35,721 nt of DNA from Clostridiales bacterium (GTDB lineage: Bacteria > Bacillota > Clostridia > Oscillospirales > Acutalibacteraceae): the NCBI GenBank assembly GCA_019415925.1, contig DXYG01000020.1:1-35721 (forward strand), in the 5' to 3' direction. The notes below the pieces were generated by a model, which was not told where the DNA came from, searched no databases, and saw only the letters and a program-made list of their open reading frames with translations. This document shows positions 7,987-14,770 of the stretch, piece after piece (position 1 is the stretch's first letter; the number at the start of each line of letters is the position of its first letter). The position numbers were made by a program, and so were the translations under genes.

Positions 7987-10182
7987 TCAGTTGCTGTCAA
8001 TGATGTCGTTCATTTCCATAAGTTCTTCTTTTGTGAACATATTTTTTCTTGCCTTTTGCTTAGCAAGTCTAACCTCTGCTTTTGCTTTTTGCTTAGCAAG
8101 TCTGATTTCTTCTTTTGCTTTGCGTTTTACCTCAGCAATTTCTCTTGCCTGCTGAGTTTTAAGCTCTTTAATCTTAGCATTATACTGCTTTTCTGCAGAT
8201 TTTTGAGCGGCTTCAACACGCTTGTCTACAGATTTCTGAACCTTTCTTACTTCCGAAGCATGCTTAGCTTCTACAGCCGCAGAAGCCTTGTCATTTGAAA
8301 GCTTAATCTGTTCAATCTGCTTTTCGTGCTCAGCCTGCTTTTCGGCAAGCTCTTTTATGCGCTTCTGCTCTGCCTGGTTTGCTTTGTCAGCAAATTCAGC
8401 ATTAAGCTGTGCAACATATTTTGTATGAGCTGCCTCAGAATCGTCAATTTGCTTTTGCAGTGATTTCTTCTCAGACTTGAACTGCTCCTCAGCCGCCTTG
8501 GTTTTGGCAGCAAAGTCAGCGTTCATCTGCTCTACTTTTTCTTTATGTGCAGTACGCTCGTCCTGAAGCGTAGTCACAAGCTTTTCATTTCTCTCTGTAA
8601 GAGAAGTAATTTCTTTTTTATTACTCTCTATCTCTGCTTCGCATTTAGCAAGATTATCGGTAAGAGCTGCAATCTTAGCAAGCTGTTCAGCTGTCTGCTT
8701 TTCAAGCTCTTCGATTCTTGCGGTCTGCTCCCCAATAATCTTTTCCTGCTCTTGAATTTTGGACTGCATACGAGCATTTTCCTGCATAAGAACCTGTATT
8801 CGGTCGTTGAGGACTCTAATCTGCTCGTTGAGTTGTGCAATTTTATTATTCAGCTCATCAATTGTCTTGTTCAGTTCCTCAATCTTTTCTTTGAGAGCCT
8901 GATTTTCTGCCTTGAGAGCCTTGATTTCATTTTCTGCTTCAAGAAGCTTAAGCTTTGTTTCTTTAAGCTCTTCTTTCAGCTCTTCTATCTGATCCTGAAG
9001 TGCAGAAATCTGTCCTTTTAAGGTCAATATCTGCTGTTCCTTCTGTTCAAGTGTTACCTTGAGGTTCTTTACTTCATTAGTAAGGTCGAGTATTTTCTTT
9101 TCACGCTCACGAATCTCACGCAGGCGGATTTCCATTTCCTCTTTACGGACTGCGTCAATCTGAGCCTTCATTACCGATTCACGGGCTTTTTCAGGCTTAG
9201 CTTCCTCCTCGGCGATTCTTGCATTTTCTTCCTCATACTTCTGCTGGAGAATGTTGCGTAAGCCGGGGTTAGTGGCGATAGACATCATAAAATGCTCAAA
9301 GCCCATTGCAAAATAAACGTCCTGCTGAACTTGTTCGTCCATTTTGCCATGATAATCTTCACTTACTATCTCAAATCCAGTACGCTTGTAGCTGTCGAGG
9401 AATGTCCAAAGCTCCATAGCCTTTTTGAAGTTAGGATTCTTCTTCAAAAGGTTGGTCTGTGTAATCGGTGGGCGAACTTCGGGTTCTTTTGCAATTTCAC
9501 GCATAAGCTGGGTATTCAAGAAATCATTAAGAGTTGAGCGAATACGTCTGATACGATCGAAGTCGGAAAGCTCGGAAACGTCGAGAACATCGAGGTCATC
9601 AGCGAGCTTATCGTGCGACTCATTAGTATAATTAATTGAAAAATCGATTTTCTTATCGTTAAAATCGACGTGACGTTCCATATGAATCTTGTTAAAGCTG
9701 TCATTTGGCACGTCTTTCATCTTTGAATATTTGTCATCAACAAAAAGCAAAGCCTTGCGGATAAGGGTCATAAGAACACGGTTTTCATAAATAGCAAAGC
9801 TTTCTTCACGCTCAGTTGTCAGAAGTTTGTTGGGAGTAACCATACCGTCATCGTCAACCTTGGCAATGAAGTTGGTGTGCTGCGAGAGGTGCTTTACCGA
9901 CTCAGGACCTACCTTGCGGGCAAGCTCAATACGAACAACGTTTTCAACCTGTTTGATAAAACGTCTTTGTTCGTCAATAGCTTTCTGAATATAAGGCAGG
10001 GTTTCTTCTATAGCAACAACCCAGTCCATATCGATAACTTTTTCGTTAGTTTTACCGTCGAGAGAATCGTTGCCCTTGTCGCCGTCCTTAAAGCCTTCAT
10101 TTATGTAATTGTAAGTAAAATCATTTTTCAGAAGCTCCTGCATATACATGTAGGCTCTGTAATATTTACTGAAATCAGCCAT
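7987..10182 (-). CDS. Long coiled-coil protein with DUF2357/McrC-N-like N-terminus
   Basis: A 731-residue cytoplasmic protein with no signal peptide or membrane segment; GAGGAG lies upstream of the ATG. Residues 1 to about 310 are a globular, mostly helical region. VKHLSQHTNFI (97-107) and ESFAIYENRVLMTLIRKALL (127-146) resemble the N-terminal DUF2357-type region of McrC-like partners of McrB ATPases. Residues about 315-700 are a continuous heptad-rich coiled coil (E/K/Q/L), ending in a very basic stretch and a short acidic tail. I see no PD-(D/E)xK nuclease motif, and the C-terminus is fully coiled coil, so it should not cut DNA. It follows the McrB-like ATPase gene and is flanked by TasA-like genes. 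A scaffold, tether or regulator for the ATPase is the likeliest role. The DUF2357 resemblance is by eye. Confidence 0.7.
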   Translation of the reverse strand: MADFSKYYRAYMYMQELLKNDFTYNYINEGFKDGDKGNDSLDGKTNEKVIDMDWVVAIEETLPYIQKAIDEQRRFIKQVENVVRIELARKVGPESVKHLSQHTNFIAKVDDDGMVTPNKLLTTEREESFAIYENRVLMTLIRKALLFVDDKYSKMKDVPNDSFNKIHMERHVDFNDKKIDFSINYTNESHDKLADDLDVLDVSELSDFDRIRRIRSTLNDFLNTQLMREIAKEPEVRPPITQTNLLKKNPNFKKAMELWTFLDSYKRTGFEIVSEDYHGKMDEQVQQDVYFAMGFEHFMMSIATNPGLRNILQQKYEEENARIAEEEAKPEKARESVMKAQIDAVRKEEMEIRLREIREREKKILDLTNEVKNLKVTLEQKEQQILTLKGQISALQDQIEELKEELKETKLKLLEAENEIKALKAENQALKEKIEELNKTIDELNNKIAQLNEQIRVLNDRIQVLMQENARMQSKIQEQEKIIGEQTARIEELEKQTAEQLAKIAALTDNLAKCEAEIESNKKEITSLTERNEKLVTTLQDERTAHKEKVEQMNADFAAKTKAAEEQFKSEKKSLQKQIDDSEAAHTKYVAQLNAEFADKANQAEQKRIKELAEKQAEHEKQIEQIKLSNDKASAAVEAKHASEVRKVQKSVDKRVEAAQKSAEKQYNAKIKELKTQQAREIAEVKRKAKEEIRLAKQKAKAEVRLAKQKARKNMFTKEELMEMNDIIDSN

Positions 10183-10217
10183 AGGGTGATACTCCTCATC
10201 AAATTAAAGCACAACAT

Positions 10218-10237
10218 TTATTGTTAAAATACAATAA
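10218..10237. repeat. Short inverted repeat between ATPase and coiled-coil genes
   Basis: TTATTGT and ACAATAA arms of 7 bp are separated by 6 bases. The repeat lies in the leader of the coiled-coil gene, about 36 bases before its start. It could be an operator or only AT-rich chance. Confidence 0.35.
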
Positions 10238-10268
10238 TATCTGTCATCTGCAATTGTTATACTAACTA

Positions 10269-10291
10269 AAGGGCGAACAGAGTTCGCCCTT
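10269..10291 (-). terminator. Hairpin after the McrB-like ATPase gene (attenuator or partial terminator)
   Basis: A perfect 9-bp stem (AAGGGCGAA/TTCGCCCTT) with a 5-base loop begins 12 bases past the ATPase stop on the minus strand. Only a weak T-rich tail (TTTAGTT) follows. It may terminate part of the transcripts or stabilise the upstream mRNA, which would let the ATPase and coiled-coil genes be expressed at different levels. Confidence 0.6.
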
Positions 10292-10302
10292 ATATAGCCG
10301 GA

Positions 10303-11841
10303 TTATACAAGCTTTTTGAGCATACGCAGATAATCTTTACATTCATTCATATTTTCTTCGCCGAAAAGCTCGTCGATATAAGCGCAAAGTCCATCGATTT
10401 CATCTCTGATATACGAAAGGTTGAGTGACTCAAACTTTCTGAATACCTTTCTTGCGAGAACATAGTCAAGACCGTCAATTTCGGTTCCGCCTGTACCAAC
10501 GTAAGCAGGAACAAAGTCACGAAGCTGCTTAACAATACGGTTACCGAAAGCTATACGGAAATGCTCAATAACATAGTCATCAAGAAGTCCGATCTTTTTG
10601 ATGTTCTCTTCTGAAACAACATTTTTAGCTTTTGCTTCATTAAGTATATCTTCAAAATGCTTGTAGTTGATGTTAATCGGCGGTGTGTCTTCAGCTTCAA
10701 AGGCAACACCCTTAGTATCAATGTTAATCGGCATAGCACGGTCATAAACCTTATCTGTAATTGCAAAGGTAGAGTCATCGTTGTTAGCTGTACCGATATA
10801 CCACATATTCGGCGGAATTTGCAGCTGACCGTTTTTGATGTGCTTCGGGTCGTTAGGCCATGCGTTTGGAATGATGTCAACAACCCACTCGTCACGTGAC
10901 GGCATTTCAAGGATTGAAAGCATTTCTGCAAAGTAATACTCAACACGTGCGATGTTCATTTCGTCGAGGATTACTGCGTAAATATTTTCGTTGTAAGAAG
11001 CCTCGTACATAGCACGGAGAAGTTCAGTTTCGTTAAATTTCTTTGTAAATTCGTTGAAATAACCGAAAAGCTCTGTTCTGTCACGCCATGAAGGCTGAAC
11101 AGAAGCAATGATTGACGGATTGTTAACAAACTTACCGAAGGCATAAGCAAGTGAAGTTTTACCTGTACCTGAAATACCCTGTAGGATAATAAGTCTTGTT
11201 GAAGCGAAAGAAGCAACAAAAAGTCTGATAAGTTTAATGTCATAGTAAAGACCAAGACGTGAGCAAGCAAACAGACGGAACTTGTCACAAAACTCCGGAA
11301 GTGTAATCTCATTATCATAAACCGGCGGTACGTAATCAGCCCAAAGCTCGTCGATTTCAGTAAGCTTGTAGAAACGTGAGCCGTTTTCAGCTTCTTCTTC
11401 TTCACCGTTATTGAGAGCTTCAATTTCCTCGCCTGTGAGCTCAGCAATTTCGTTGGGGTTAAGACCTATTTGTGATACCTTCATAGAAAGGATTTTATCC
11501 TTTTCAAGGTTTAATCTCATTACCTCTTTATTAAGCGCCTGTACTTCCTTTACAAGGGAGTCAGTGTCTTTTCTTCTGCGGTGTGAACGGATAAACTTTT
11601 TTACGGCGACGATAATGAGCCATACAATAAGTCCAAGCACAGCAACAAGAAGCACTATGGCGAGAATTGCAATACCCCAGGCAAGTCCTCCAAGCTCAGT
11701 GGTATAGCCGTTTATGATATTGATATAGGCAGGAAAGTTAAACGCCTCTCCTATTCCTGTAAACAATCCTGATATGATTGACCACAGTGAGCCAAAAAAC
11801 TGACCGAGAAATTCAAACAGAAATTTAAATACTGTGTCCAC
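10303..11841 (-). CDS. Membrane-anchored McrB-like AAA+ ATPase/GTPase
   Basis: A 512-residue protein with a GTG start chosen for AAGGAG ten bases upstream. Residues 1-45 are hydrophobic/amphipathic. A clear membrane segment spans about 54-80, followed by a basic stop (KKFIRSHRRRK), which places the rest in the cytoplasm. A short coiled coil and acidic linker (95-155) lead to the AAA+ core: Walker A GISGTGKTS (222-230), Walker B ILDEMN (291-296) with the McrB-family continuation IARVEYYFAEML, a sensor/NxxD-like T-A-N-N-D-D (351-356), and D-K-V-Y-D-R (363-368) as a probable arginine-finger region. McrB-family members use GTP in restriction systems; which nucleotide is used here is unknown. Its partner is the coiled-coil protein encoded next. 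A membrane anchor and TasA/SipW neighbours argue for a role in surface assembly rather than restriction. Confidence 0.8.
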   Translation of the reverse strand: MDTVFKFLFEFLGQFFGSLWSIISGLFTGIGEAFNFPAYINIINGYTTELGGLAWGIAILAIVLLVAVLGLIVWLIIVAVKKFIRSHRRRKDTDSLVKEVQALNKEVMRLNLEKDKILSMKVSQIGLNPNEIAELTGEEIEALNNGEEEEAENGSRFYKLTEIDELWADYVPPVYDNEITLPEFCDKFRLFACSRLGLYYDIKLIRLFVASFASTRLIILQGISGTGKTSLAYAFGKFVNNPSIIASVQPSWRDRTELFGYFNEFTKKFNETELLRAMYEASYNENIYAVILDEMNIARVEYYFAEMLSILEMPSRDEWVVDIIPNAWPNDPKHIKNGQLQIPPNMWYIGTANNDDSTFAITDKVYDRAMPINIDTKGVAFEAEDTPPININYKHFEDILNEAKAKNVVSEENIKKIGLLDDYVIEHFRIAFGNRIVKQLRDFVPAYVGTGGTEIDGLDYVLARKVFRKFESLNLSYIRDEIDGLCAYIDELFGEENMNECKDYLRMLKKLV

Positions 11842-11881
11842 GGTACTTCGTCTCCTTAAAAAAATCTACCTCATTTTTTAT

Positions 11882-11906
11882 GAGCGACGAGGGCGTCGCT
11901 CGCTAC
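11882..11906 (+). repeat. Hairpin repeat, GAGCGACG type
   Basis: The 8-bp stem GAGCGACG/CGTCGCTC encloses AGGG and is followed by GCTAC. The same 25 bases recur exactly at 22787-22811, about 10.9 kb away in an unrelated gap. It belongs to the hairpin family with CTAC-type ends seen through the window. Confidence 0.85.
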
Positions 11907-11940
11907 AATAAATATTGCAACGTAATAATGTAACTTCATA

Positions 11941-11970
11941 TTTCTTTTCCGCACATTGGCGGAAAAGAAA
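11941..11970. repeat. Perfect 12-bp stem-loop between signal peptidase and ATPase genes
   Basis: Arms TTTCTTTTCCGC and GCGGAAAAGAAA pair without mismatch around ACATTG. No T-run follows on either strand, so mRNA stabilisation or processing, or a repeat element, is likelier than termination. Confidence 0.7.
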
Positions 11971-12037
11971 TACTTTCGTTACTAAAGATGCACCTATGTG
12001 CATAGGGACAAATAATTGTTAAAAATAATTTAAAGCT

Positions 12038-12775
12038 TTAGCTTTCAGCGTTGGAATTATTGCCGTCGGCAGGTGTTTGTACTTCAGGCTCATTTTCCGC
12101 ATTACCATTCTGCTGTCCGATAGAAGCAAGATACTCTTCAATTGCCTTTTTCTTCTGTTCTTCCGTAAGTTCAGAATTATTGACAGACGCCTGAGCCTCT
12201 TCAAATGCCCTTTCTTTGCTGTAAGCCATAAGGTTCATTACAACCCTGACAGCCTCATAGATAAAGAAAATAATCATAGGAAGCAGTACGCAAAGGAAAA
12301 ATCCGAGCTGAGTTCTGATAAAGCTTAATACGTTACCCAAGCCGGCGATTTTCGTTCCCGTATATTTAGCCACAATTGTGGATGCGGTCTGAAGTTCCTC
12401 GTCCGGCTCGGGATTTGTTTCTTTGTTGTCACCCTGCGTTCTGTAATATGTGATGTTTTCATCTTTTACTACTTCGACAATACGGTGAGTGTTTAAAACC
12501 TGCTCGCCGTTGATTACAATCGGAAAGGTTACAATATCGCCCTCCTGATATTCCTCTTCATCTTCTGCAACATCGCAGAAAATGAGGTCACCGGGGTTAA
12601 TTGTATCTTCCATTGAGGCTGTCTGAACGCTTAAGGGTGCAATACCTAAAATGTTGGGAACCCCTGATGATTCCGTTGTTAAAGATAGTACTACAACAAA
12701 TGCTGATACTAAAAGAATAAAAACTACTAAAATATCAATAAAAATATTGAATATTCTTTTTATCACTTTACTCAT
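12038..12775 (-). CDS. sipW: SipW-type signal peptidase I
   Basis: A 245-residue membrane serine protease of the ER/SipW type. It would remove signal peptides from the TasA-like proteins in this cluster at the outer face of the membrane. An N-terminal membrane segment lies at about 10-30. The catalytic Ser is S54 in Q-T-A-S-M-E-D-T. The general base is His, H97 in N-T-H-R-I-V, instead of the Lys of ordinary LepB-type enzymes. T-Q-G-D-N (113-117) supplies the conserved Asp region. A second membrane segment lies at about 155-177. A hydrophilic acidic tail of about 65 residues follows and is unusual for the family. The ATG at 12775 is chosen because GGAG lies 10 bases upstream; the in-frame TTG at 12790 would consume that site. 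It lies 70 bases after its probable main substrate gene. Confidence 0.88.
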   Translation of the reverse strand: MSKVIKRIFNIFIDILVVFILLVSAFVVVLSLTTESSGVPNILGIAPLSVQTASMEDTINPGDLIFCDVAEDEEEYQEGDIVTFPIVINGEQVLNTHRIVEVVKDENITYYRTQGDNKETNPEPDEELQTASTIVAKYTGTKIAGLGNVLSFIRTQLGFFLCVLLPMIIFFIYEAVRVVMNLMAYSKERAFEEAQASVNNSELTEEQKKKAIEEYLASIGQQNGNAENEPEVQTPADGNNSNAES

Positions 12776-12845
12776 GCAAGGGGTCTCCAATCATTGGGGT
12801 TAATCATTTAAGATTTAATAAATAACTGCAAATAAACTATGCGAA

Positions 12846-13682
12846 TTAGTTCATGTCTGCTGTATCACCGGTTACATTAAATGTAATAGTAGGTAATTCG
12901 TTACCTGCATTTGTATCGTAGCAATCTTCATCCTGACCTTCGAACCAAATGAAGAGGTTGAAGTATTTAACGCCATTAGTTGAAGGAGTAGTTGAATTTG
13001 TAGCTGCTTTTAATGTACCTAAATCAATTGTAACCTTTGTAGAAGCATCTTTGGAAGTAATTGTTGCATTTGAAGAAGCGGTTTTGTATGCATCAGCTGA
13101 GTCGGTGCCTACAGAGTAAACATTCTGAGCAAAAGAATTCTTGCCTGTTGCTTCCATAGTAGGTAAAGCTGTTGAAGTTGCACGACTGCTAACGGGTACG
13201 AGAGCAAGTCTTAAATATTTTTTACCTGTCTGAACCTGGGTTTCAGAAAGAGTGAACTCAAGTTTAGCATTCTGAACATCAGAACCACCAAAGTTAGCAA
13301 CGTTAAGCTGCTGCATAAATACATAATTATCAATACCCTGGTTTGCCTGGACGTAAGTACCTGCACTCTCAACTGAACTTGCGGTTGCAGTATAAGCAGT
13401 CTTACTAGCAGCAGTTGCTTTAAACCAGCTAGCACCATCAGCTGAAGAAGCAGGCTTTAAAATTTTGCCTGTATAACCATACTGGAGGTGGTCAGTCCAA
13501 TCACCTGTAGCAGCAGAAAGCTTAAGCTCAGAAGCCTTTACTGTCTGTACTGAAATACCATCAGCATAAGCTGAAGAATCTGTTGTGAACCATGCATAAG
13601 TTGCAGTTCCGAGTGCGAGCATTGCTACGAGGAGCATTGCTACTGAAGAGACTAATAATCTCTTTCTTGATGTTGTTTTCAT
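12846..13682 (-). CDS. TasA/camelysin-like secreted protein, probable major fibre subunit
   Basis: A 278-residue secreted protein with a very strong AGGAGGA site, stronger than any other in the cluster. The signal peptide (1 to about 33) has K/R-rich start, hydrophobic core and A-T-Y-A-W-F-T (27-33), the textbook SipW-cognate motif. The mature part is small, Ser/Thr/Ala-rich and of low complexity, with ADGISV (40-45) and SSADGASWF further on. I-W-F-E-G-Q-D-E-D-C (245-254) lies near the C-terminus and holds the protein's only cysteine. Size, simple composition, strong ribosome site and position directly before sipW match TasA-type fibre subunits of Bacilli. TasA-family proteins assemble into biofilm fibres; some relatives (camelysin) were described as proteases, but no metal site is visible here. 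Major-subunit status is inferred. Confidence 0.83.
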   Translation of the reverse strand: MKTTSRKRLLVSSVAMLLVAMLALGTATYAWFTTDSSAYADGISVQTVKASELKLSAATGDWTDHLQYGYTGKILKPASSADGASWFKATAASKTAYTATASSVESAGTYVQANQGIDNYVFMQQLNVANFGGSDVQNAKLEFTLSETQVQTGKKYLRLALVPVSSRATSTALPTMEATGKNSFAQNVYSVGTDSADAYKTASSNATITSKDASTKVTIDLGTLKAATNSTTPSTNGVKYFNLFIWFEGQDEDCYDTNAGNELPTITFNVTGDTADMN

Positions 13683-13711
13683 TGAGAAATTCCTCCTAAA
13701 AATAATTTTTT

Positions 13712-13777
13712 GTCCCTAAAACACCATAGGGATATTTTGCTTTTTTATATTTAGCACAATTCAAGTAAGATTGCGCT
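13712..13777 (-). promoter_or_regulatory. Two small hairpins in the leader of the major subunit gene
   Basis: A stem of 8 pairs with one G-U (13753-13777) and a 6-bp TCCCTA/TAGGGA hairpin (13712-13731) lie between the preceding stop and the AGGAGGA site. No good -35/-10 pair is visible. They may be processing or stabilising elements that raise the level of the subunit mRNA; this is speculative. Confidence 0.35.
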
Positions 13778-13788
13778 TAATACCAGAA

Positions 13789-14595
13789 TTAATTTGCGGG
13801 TGCTGTTGTTTCGTCGTCACGCACGCTGAACAACATTCTCATTCTGATGTGTCCGTTGCGGATATCGTCGATACATTCGGGGTCGTTGCCCTCAATCCAG
13901 ATAACGATTGTGTATTTATCAATGTCGCCGACCCTGAAATCCTCGGTTGCAGTTGTCATTACCTCGGTATCGGTATTGAACTTTGTGCAATCGGTTTCGG
14001 CTGTGTTGCGGTCATCGTACTTGCCCTTACCGAAAATTTCGGGTTTTCCATTTTTATAAACCATAACTCTTGCTGCTTCGTCGGCTGACTTTGCAACACC
14101 GGTAATTTCAAGCACTGCGTCATAGTCGAGAGTAGCCTGTCCGTTGTTCTTGCAGTAGAAAGTATATGCAACGTAGTTGTCGCCGTTATGCTCACCGTTT
14201 TTGCTTGTATCAAGGTCAACGGGAAGCCATGAATATGTAATGTTTGTTACATCGTCAGCCTGCTTAGCAGAAAGTGCTGCGCTCTGAGTTTTAAACTCGG
14301 GATCCTCGCTTAAGATGATGCCTTTCTTTACCGCAGGAGAATCAACGCTGATGATAAGGTCGCCCCACTGAGTCAAGAGCATTGATACAATGAAAAGAAT
14401 AAGGAGAATAATCAGACATACCGTAAGGATTACACTCAGAAGCTTTCTGCGTTTTTTGTACTTGACGATGTCAATAGAGTCATTCTTAACGTGGAAATGC
14501 TCAATTTCGGCATCTGCCATTTTTTTGTCATTAAGACGGCTCAACTCCTCCGGAGTAATGGGCTGTTCAATTTTTGGTTTCTTTTTTCCGAACAA
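13789..14595 (-). CDS. Membrane-anchored TasA-like paralogue lacking the WFT motif
   Basis: A 268-residue protein. The start is taken as TTG at 14595 because GGAG lies 8 bases upstream; an in-frame GTG at 14604 overlaps that site. Residues about 1-58 are cytoplasmic and charged, ending in KYKKRRK. One membrane segment (about 64-84) follows. Where paralogues have A-W-F-T this protein has L-T-Q-W-G-D, so cleavage by SipW is doubtful and it may stay as a membrane anchor. The outer domain ends in I-V-I-W-I-E-G-N-D-P-E-C, the same signature as the neighbouring paralogues (W-I-D-G-E-D-P-Q-C and W-F-E-G-Q-D-E-D-C). Second gene of the cluster. A base or anchor subunit linking the polymer to the membrane is the natural guess. 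Confidence 0.75.
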   Translation of the reverse strand: MFGKKKPKIEQPITPEELSRLNDKKMADAEIEHFHVKNDSIDIVKYKKRRKLLSVILTVCLIILLILFIVSMLLTQWGDLIISVDSPAVKKGIILSEDPEFKTQSAALSAKQADDVTNITYSWLPVDLDTSKNGEHNGDNYVAYTFYCKNNGQATLDYDAVLEITGVAKSADEAARVMVYKNGKPEIFGKGKYDDRNTAETDCTKFNTDTEVMTTATEDFRVGDIDKYTIVIWIEGNDPECIDDIRNGHIRMRMLFSVRDDETTAPAN

Positions 14596-14635
14596 TTTAA
14601 TCACTCCGGTTATAAAAATTAAAAATTAACAATTG

Positions 14636-14760
14636 CAGGGAACGGTACGGCGGTTGCCCAAAACCCCTCAATCCCCTTATTAAGGGGCGGAAACCCCTGT
14701 GTCGTTCCTATTAGGTTTGCTGTATGTCAGTTAGGAACGACACAGGGGTCGTTCCCTACG
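14636..14760. repeat. GTAGGG-type hairpin repeat, copy interrupted by about 48 bp
   Basis: The right part (14693-14749) has 18-bp arms, ACCCCTGTGTCGTTCCTA and its complement, followed by CGTTCCCTACG. The left outer end (CAGGGAACG, 14636-14644) pairs with the right outer end. Between left outer end and left inner arm are 48 extra bases (14645-14692), absent from the intact copy at 28874-28950. The element fills the gap between the first two genes of the surface cluster. Confidence 0.85.
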
Positions 14761-14770
14761 AAAAATATAT

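Larger units (their letters stand above)
11842..12037. other. 196-bp gap within the cluster holding two strong hairpins
   Basis: No gene is seen. It holds a GAGCGACG...CGTCGCTC repeat element (11882-11906) and a perfect 12-bp stem with a 6-base loop (11941-11970, TTTCTTTTCCGC/GCGGAAAAGAAA). The second has no T-run in either direction, so it is not a classical terminator. The gap separates the signal peptidase gene from the ATPase gene and may set different mRNA levels for the two halves of the cluster. Confidence 0.6.

Noticed and set aside
8545..9021. A 158-codon plus-strand frame rich in Leu/Phe/Cys
   Set aside because: Antisense of the coiled-coil region, where repeated Glu/Lys/Leu codons keep the opposite frame open.
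10971..11447. A 158-codon minus-strand frame inside the ATPase gene
   Set aside because: Same-strand frame shift inside a clearly conserved AAA+ gene; no start signal.
7987..11841. A McrBC restriction system
   Set aside because: The ATPase is McrB-like, but it has a membrane anchor and no DNA-binding N-domain is recognisable. The partner has no nuclease motif, and the neighbours are surface proteins and a signal peptidase.
11941..11970. A terminator that would split the surface cluster
   Set aside because: The stem is perfect but no T-run follows on either strand.
12846..13682. A camelysin-type metalloprotease activity for the major TasA-like protein
   Set aside because: No metal-binding HExxH-like motif is visible; fibre-subunit features are stronger.
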